From contig JANWZF010000018.1 of the NCBI GenBank assembly GCA_025054905.1, forward strand, positions 1 through 8,900: a stretch of 8,900 bases of DNA. The letters are read 5' to 3'. The notes under the pieces are model-generated. The model did not search any database. It saw nothing but the letters and a program-made list of their open reading frames with translations, and had not been told where the DNA came from. The translations under genes were made by a program, and so were the position numbers. The stretch comes from Tepidimonas sp. (GTDB lineage Bacteria > Pseudomonadota > Gammaproteobacteria > Burkholderiales > Burkholderiaceae_C). Positions 6,240 to 8,900 of this stretch are shown here, in pieces; within the stretch, counting starts at the first letter, position 1; the number at the start of each line of letters is the position of its first letter.

Positions 6240-7179
6240 GGCGCGCCTCCGTGGTGAGGGCCACGTCGGTGATGGCCGCAATCTGCCCATGTCCGGCGGA
6301 CACGTCCGCCGCCGGGGCGGTCAGGATCACGTCGCGGATGCCATCGCCCATCAGCGCGGCGATGAGCTGCGCGCGGGTGAGATCGACTCGGAACGCGGCC
6401 TGCGCAGCCAGCGCCTGCACGCGCGCACGGGCCTGAGCGGCCAGCAGCGCGCCATCCGGGCCTGGAGGATGGATCAGCGTGGCCTGGACCGTCACCGGCA
6501 CCACATCGGCCAGCGTGACATCGACCTCGACTGACAGCGGGCGCACATCCTCTGCCAAGAGCGCCTGCGCAACCTGCACGACGATGGCATCCGACGGCTG
6601 CGCCACGCGCCAGCGCTTGGGGCTGGGCGCATCGTGCTGCGGGTGGCGGCCAAACAGGGATAGCCCGATGGCGGCCTGCTCGGTGCTCAGCGCGCTGGCG
6701 TCGACCTCCACGCGCGCCAGCAGGCAGACCTTGACGCGCCCGGGCCGGTCTGCCCATACATCCACCTGCCGGATGTCGGTGGAGACCGACATCGCACGCA
6801 GTCGCCAGCTCGCGGCACTACCCGCCGCAGACAGGGCGTGATAGCCGATCAGCACGCGGCTGCGCAGCCGCTCGTCGTCCTCACCAGGCAGGCGCACGAG
6901 GTCGTAGCGCGCGGCGAGATTGTCCAGATCGGCGCCGACCGCCCACGGCAGCATCACCGCGCGCGCGGCATCGTTGATGCGCTGGCGCAAGACCAGCTCG
7001 CGCCAGGCGGCCACCTGCAGCAGCTTGACCAGCGGCTCGGACTCCAGCTGCAACACCGGCGCAAGCTCGGGCATGCGCTCTGCCAGATCGGCCTTGAGGC
7101 TGGCCAGGATCGCCTCGTAGTCCAGCGTCTCGACCACCGCCGGAGGCGGCAGGCGCGACAGGTCAACCACAGAATACAT
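6232..7179 (-). CDS. J: Baseplate assembly protein J (P2 gpJ / Mu gp47 family), 315 aa
   Basis: The protein begins MYSVVDLSRLPPPAVVETLD, the usual gpJ opening (Val-Asp-Leu-Ser-x-Leu-Pro-Pro-Pro). It continues with LESEPLVKLLQVAAWREL (45-62), INDAARAVMLPWAVGADLDN (68-87), then RYDLVRLPGEDDERLRSRV (91-109), and a GYHALSAAGSAASWR segment (112-126), all family hallmarks. Length is close to P2 gpJ, about 300 residues. gpJ forms the wedge of the baseplate together with gpI and, in P2, gpW. I chose the ATG at 7179 because family proteins start at this point; the in-frame ATG at 7191 would add only Met-Ala-Ala-Ala, and neither has a clear ribosome binding site. The start lies inside the PAAR gene (17-base overlap), so translation is probably coupled. 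Confidence 0.9.
   Translation of the reverse strand: MYSVVDLSRLPPPAVVETLDYEAILASLKADLAERMPELAPVLQLESEPLVKLLQVAAWRELVLRQRINDAARAVMLPWAVGADLDNLAARYDLVRLPGEDDERLRSRVLIGYHALSAAGSAASWRLRAMSVSTDIRQVDVWADRPGRVKVCLLARVEVDASALSTEQAAIGLSLFGRHPQHDAPSPKRWRVAQPSDAIVVQVAQALLAEDVRPLSVEVDVTLADVVPVTVQATLIHPPGPDGALLAAQARARVQALAAQAAFRVDLTRAQLIAALMGDGIRDVILTAPAADVSAGHGQIAAITDVALTTEARHD
6246..6250 (-). promoter_or_regulatory. Ribosome binding site deciding the gpI-like start
   Basis: The minus strand reads GGAGG CGCGCC ATG. The core lies 6 bases before the ATG at 6239, within the last codons of the gpJ gene. It supports 6239 over the upstream in-frame ATG at 6290. Confidence 0.65.
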
Positions 7180-7453
7180 TGCTGCTGCCATCCACCATCG
7201 TGCTGCCGCAGCTCACCGCATCGCCGATGCGACACGCCGACCGGCCGTTGACAAATACCGTTGCGCTGCCAGTAGCTGCCTGGCCGCCATGCGGCGGGCA
7301 CAACGCGCAGCCATGCGGATGCCAGGCATCACCAAGCCGGTGCCAGCCGCGACCGTTGACAAAGACATCCCCGCTTGCGGCCGCGTTGGGCCGCGACGGA
7401 AAGCAGTCATGCCCTGAGCACACATCGTCATGCCGTACCACACCGGTGCCCAT
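7163..7453 (-). CDS. PAAR-domain spike tip protein, 96 aa
   Basis: The 96-residue protein has the two-lobed PAAR pattern: VVRHDDVCSGHDCFPSRPN (5-23), GDVFVNGRGWHRLGDAW (28-44), a Cys/His-rich link HPHGCALCPPHGG (45-57), TGSATVFVNGRSACRIGDAV (61-80), and an end in Gly-Ser-Ser-Asn-Val-Phe-Cys-Gly. PAAR proteins form a metal-bound cone that caps the spike trimer of phage tails and type VI secretion systems. Seven Cys and six His residues are available for metal binding, more than the usual set of four ligands. The start at 7453 overlaps the gpV stop as TGATG and has GGAG 8 bases upstream; the same frame is open much further upstream, but that part overlaps gpV and is not coding. Neighbouring gpV should be its partner. 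Confidence 0.88.
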   Translation of the reverse strand: MGTGVVRHDDVCSGHDCFPSRPNAAASGDVFVNGRGWHRLGDAWHPHGCALCPPHGGQAATGSATVFVNGRSACRIGDAVSCGSTMVDGSSNVFCG

Positions 7454-7896
7454 CAGTTGATCTCCACCCGCGCCGACGTGATCTTGATCAGGTTTGGCGC
7501 ATGCAGATGCAGACTGCCTGTGTCGCGCTCGTAGCGGATGTAACCGCCATCCTGCCATTGCAGGAGCGTCCAGTGCGGATTGCTGGCCGGCGCGGGGAAC
7601 GCGCCCTGCTGCTGGAATACAGCAGGCACGGCCACCGCTTGCGCCAGGTCGCCGCTGGGCGATAACACCATGCACTGCTCGCCGATGGCCGGCGGATTCC
7701 AGACGCGCAGATGGCCGGCTGACCATGTGGCCCATGGCAGCCAGTCGGTCACGGCCTGCTGCTGGCCCTGCTCTGACAACCGCACGCGCACGCGGCAGCG
7801 CTGCGCATCGAACTGGGTCACGGTGCCAAGGCGCACCGTGCCTCCGCGGCCCCAGTCGGCCGCTTCCAGCGTGAGGGTGTCGGTCGTGGCGGTCAT
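7453..7896 (-). CDS. V: Baseplate assembly/spike protein V (P2 gpV / Mu gp45 family), short form, 147 aa
   Basis: Residues 17-100 fit the N-terminal OB-fold of gpV: RGGTVRLGTVTQFDAQRCRV (17-36), TDWLPWATWSAG (50-61), then WNPPAIGEQCMVLSPSGDLA (66-85). The Pro-x-x-Gly-Glu-Gln-x-x-Val-Leu-Ser-Pro-x-Gly-Asp motif is the family signature. Residues 108-147 (HWTLLQWQDGGYIRYERDTG and a short tail) are the start of the beta-helical spike shaft. P2 gpV is about 210 residues and carries its own iron-binding tip with an HxH motif. That tip is absent here, and a separate PAAR gene follows directly, so spike and tip are two proteins. The ATG at 7896 overlaps the gp37 stop as ATGA; GGAGG lies 10 bases upstream. 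Confidence 0.88.
   Translation of the reverse strand: MTATTDTLTLEAADWGRGGTVRLGTVTQFDAQRCRVRVRLSEQGQQQAVTDWLPWATWSAGHLRVWNPPAIGEQCMVLSPSGDLAQAVAVPAVFQQQGAFPAPASNPHWTLLQWQDGGYIRYERDTGSLHLHAPNLIKITSARVEIN
7462..7465 (-). promoter_or_regulatory. Ribosome binding site deciding the PAAR start
   Basis: GGAG on the minus strand lies 8 bases before the ATG at 7453, within the last codons of gpV. It supports this start over the long upstream extension of the frame. Confidence 0.55.
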
Positions 7897-8456
7897 GGCA
7901 GCAAGGCCTCCATATCCTGCTCGCCAACGGACGGCGCATCGCCCTGAAGACGCTCGTAGCGCGGTTCATGCGCCGCGCCGATCCACGGCGCCCAGCTGCT
8001 GTAGAGCTCCTCGTAGCGCTGGTGCAGCAGGCACGATGGCAGCGCCTCGGCGTCGGGCGCGGGCAGCGCGTGGCGGCGCGTGGCCTCGATCTCCCACAGG
8101 CCGACGCCCGGCTGATCCAGCCCGGATTCGTCGCGGTAAATCAGCCGAGCCTCGGTGACGATGGGGTCGGAGGCCACCACCGCCAGCGCGATCTCGGCCA
8201 TCGCCCAGCCGGCCTCGGCCGGCAGGCGGCGCACATCGGCCAGCCGCGCCAGCACGTACACGCGCAGCCGCATCACCGCTTCTGCGCCGCGCACATCCAC
8301 GCCTTCGCAGGTCAGATAGACGCCCGGCAGCTTGATCAGCCACTCGCTGACCTTGCGCCCAGACAAGTCCTCGGCGTGCACGGCCACCACCGCCGCCGAC
8401 GGCAGCGCCGCCGCCAGCCGGTCGCGCAAAGCGGTCAGCGCGGCGAGGATGGGCAT
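7893..8456 (-). CDS. Mu gp37-like protein (DUF1834), 187 aa
   Basis: The protein starts MPILAALTALRDRLAAALP and has alternating strands and helices without signal peptide or membrane segment. It contains LPGVYLTCEGVDVR (43-56), a repeated Ala/Val-rich strand, a GLWEIEATRRHALPAPDAEA segment, and a C-terminal end with many aromatic residues (YEELYSSWAPW). Length and position between the DUF1320 gene and gpV match Mu gene 37, whose family is thought to act near the head-tail or tail-terminator interface. The ATG at 8456 overlaps the previous stop as TGATG, and GGGAG lies 6 bases upstream. Family assignment relies on gene order and general sequence pattern; the biochemical role is not well defined for the family. 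Confidence 0.78.
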   Translation of the reverse strand: MPILAALTALRDRLAAALPSAAVVAVHAEDLSGRKVSEWLIKLPGVYLTCEGVDVRGAEAVMRLRVYVLARLADVRRLPAEAGWAMAEIALAVVASDPIVTEARLIYRDESGLDQPGVGLWEIEATRRHALPAPDAEALPSCLLHQRYEELYSSWAPWIGAAHEPRYERLQGDAPSVGEQDMEALLP

Positions 8457-8872
8457 CAGTAACTCCCGGTGCTGTTTCGGCTAAAAACCGGCGCATCGCC
8501 CGTGCGCGCAGCCGCCATCGCCGTCGGGGCGTCGGGCTGCATCGCCTCGGGCAGCCCCAGTCGCACCGCGCCCTTGGCTAGCGCCTCCAGGAAGCGGCGC
8601 GCATCCTCGTAGCGCATGCGCACTTCATCCGGCGCGCGCTCGGCCCACAGCCGATAGCGGGCGATGTCGCACGCAATGCGCGCCAGCACCGGCGGCACAG
8701 TGGGCAAGGGCAGGGCATAGCGCGCCTCCAGATAGGCGTCAATCTCCGCCGCAGCATCGCTGATGGCGCGCGCGATGGCCGCGCCCGCGCCGCCCGGGTC
8801 GCGACCTGACACCAGGTCGATCTCATCGCTGCCAAAGCGCTGGCGCAGATCCGACTCGGTGGCATAACTCAC
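8456..8872 (-). CDS. Mu gp36-like protein (DUF1320), 138 aa
   Basis: The protein starts MSYATESDLRQRFGSDEI and contains the family hallmark AAAEIDAYLEARYALPLP (40-57), followed by VLARIACDIARYRLW (62-76) and YEDARRFLEALAKGAVRLG (88-106). These are typical of DUF1320 / Mu gp36 head-tail connector proteins. They are mostly helical and bind below the portal. Length is close to Mu gp36, about 140 residues. The start codon is GTG (8872-8870); it overlaps the stop of the upstream frame as GTGA, and GGAG lies 8 bases before it. No ATG in frame is available nearby, so the GTG start is well supported. Confidence 0.9.
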   Translation of the reverse strand: MSYATESDLRQRFGSDEIDLVSGRDPGGAGAAIARAISDAAAEIDAYLEARYALPLPTVPPVLARIACDIARYRLWAERAPDEVRMRYEDARRFLEALAKGAVRLGLPEAMQPDAPTAMAAARTGDAPVFSRNSTGSY

Positions 8873-8900
8873 GGCAGCATCTCCGCCTCAGGACTCCAGG
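8869..8900 (-). CDS. C-terminal end of the upstream gene (partial)
   Basis: An open frame enters from the right edge and ends WSPEAEMLP then TGA at 8871-8869, overlapping the GTG start of the DUF1320 gene as GTGA. In Mu-like phages the preceding gene encodes gp35 or the major capsid protein. With only ten codons visible, the identity cannot be read; the overlap arrangement is the reason for calling it coding. Confidence 0.4.
   Translation of the reverse strand, partial: WSPEAEMLP

Noticed and set aside
5115..6257. Plus-strand open frame of 380 codons
   Set aside because: It is antisense to the well-supported gpI-like gene in GC-rich DNA. Its translation is a low-complexity Arg/Ala/Gly/Gln composition without any family pattern or ribosome binding site.
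5578..6534. Plus-strand open frame of 318 codons
   Set aside because: Antisense to gpI and gpJ, with biased Ser/Arg/Ala composition; explained by codon structure of the real genes.
7454..7969. Upstream extension of the PAAR frame to 7969
   Set aside because: The extension overlaps the whole gpV gene and encodes an Arg/Pro-rich shadow sequence. The ATG at 7453 with GGAG 8 bases upstream fits the domain start.
1..8900. R-type tailocin instead of a phage
   Set aside because: The DUF1320 and DUF1834 head-tail genes favour a full phage or prophage, since tailocins usually lack head-connector genes. Without flanking sequence it cannot be excluded, so no such call is made.

Overview
The window is a late structural (tail) module of a myovirus-type prophage or phage, encoded entirely on the minus strand and transcribed right to left. 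The DNA is GC-rich, which together with the protein style suggests a betaproteobacterial (Burkholderiales-like) host. That host assignment is an impression, not something the sequence proves. No integrase, att site, host gene, tRNA, CRISPR array or insertion sequence is visible.

In transcription order (high to low coordinates): the last codons of an upstream gene (8869-8900); a Mu gp36-like DUF1320 protein and a Mu gp37-like DUF1834 protein, both from the head-tail junction; a short gpV baseplate spike protein; a separate PAAR-type spike tip; a gpJ baseplate wedge protein; a long gpI-like tail protein; a 748-residue structural protein with a jelly-roll domain; two fibre genes; a 130-residue protein that may be a fibre chaperone; a possible 22-codon leader ORF; and the first 42 codons of the contractile tail sheath gene, cut by the left edge of the window. 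The order combines Mu-like connector genes (36, 37) with a P2-like late order (V, J, I, fibres, then FI sheath).

The genes are packed as one operon. From 8872 down to gpI, stops and starts overlap at every junction. The next gene starts 3 bases after gpI, and the three following fibre-module junctions each have a gap of exactly 12 bases. No promoter or terminator was recognised, and no stretch over 300 bases lacks a gene.

The most unusual element is the second fibre gene (600-1790). It joins a short N-terminal segment to two blocks of a near-perfect 10-residue repeat (30-bp DNA units), then to a C-terminal domain of four Kelch-like motifs, as expected of a beta-propeller-type receptor-binding head. 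Other points of interest are the absence of a gp25/gpW gene between V and J, a gpV that looks shortened with the PAAR tip as a separate protein, and a gpI with a long C-terminal extension.
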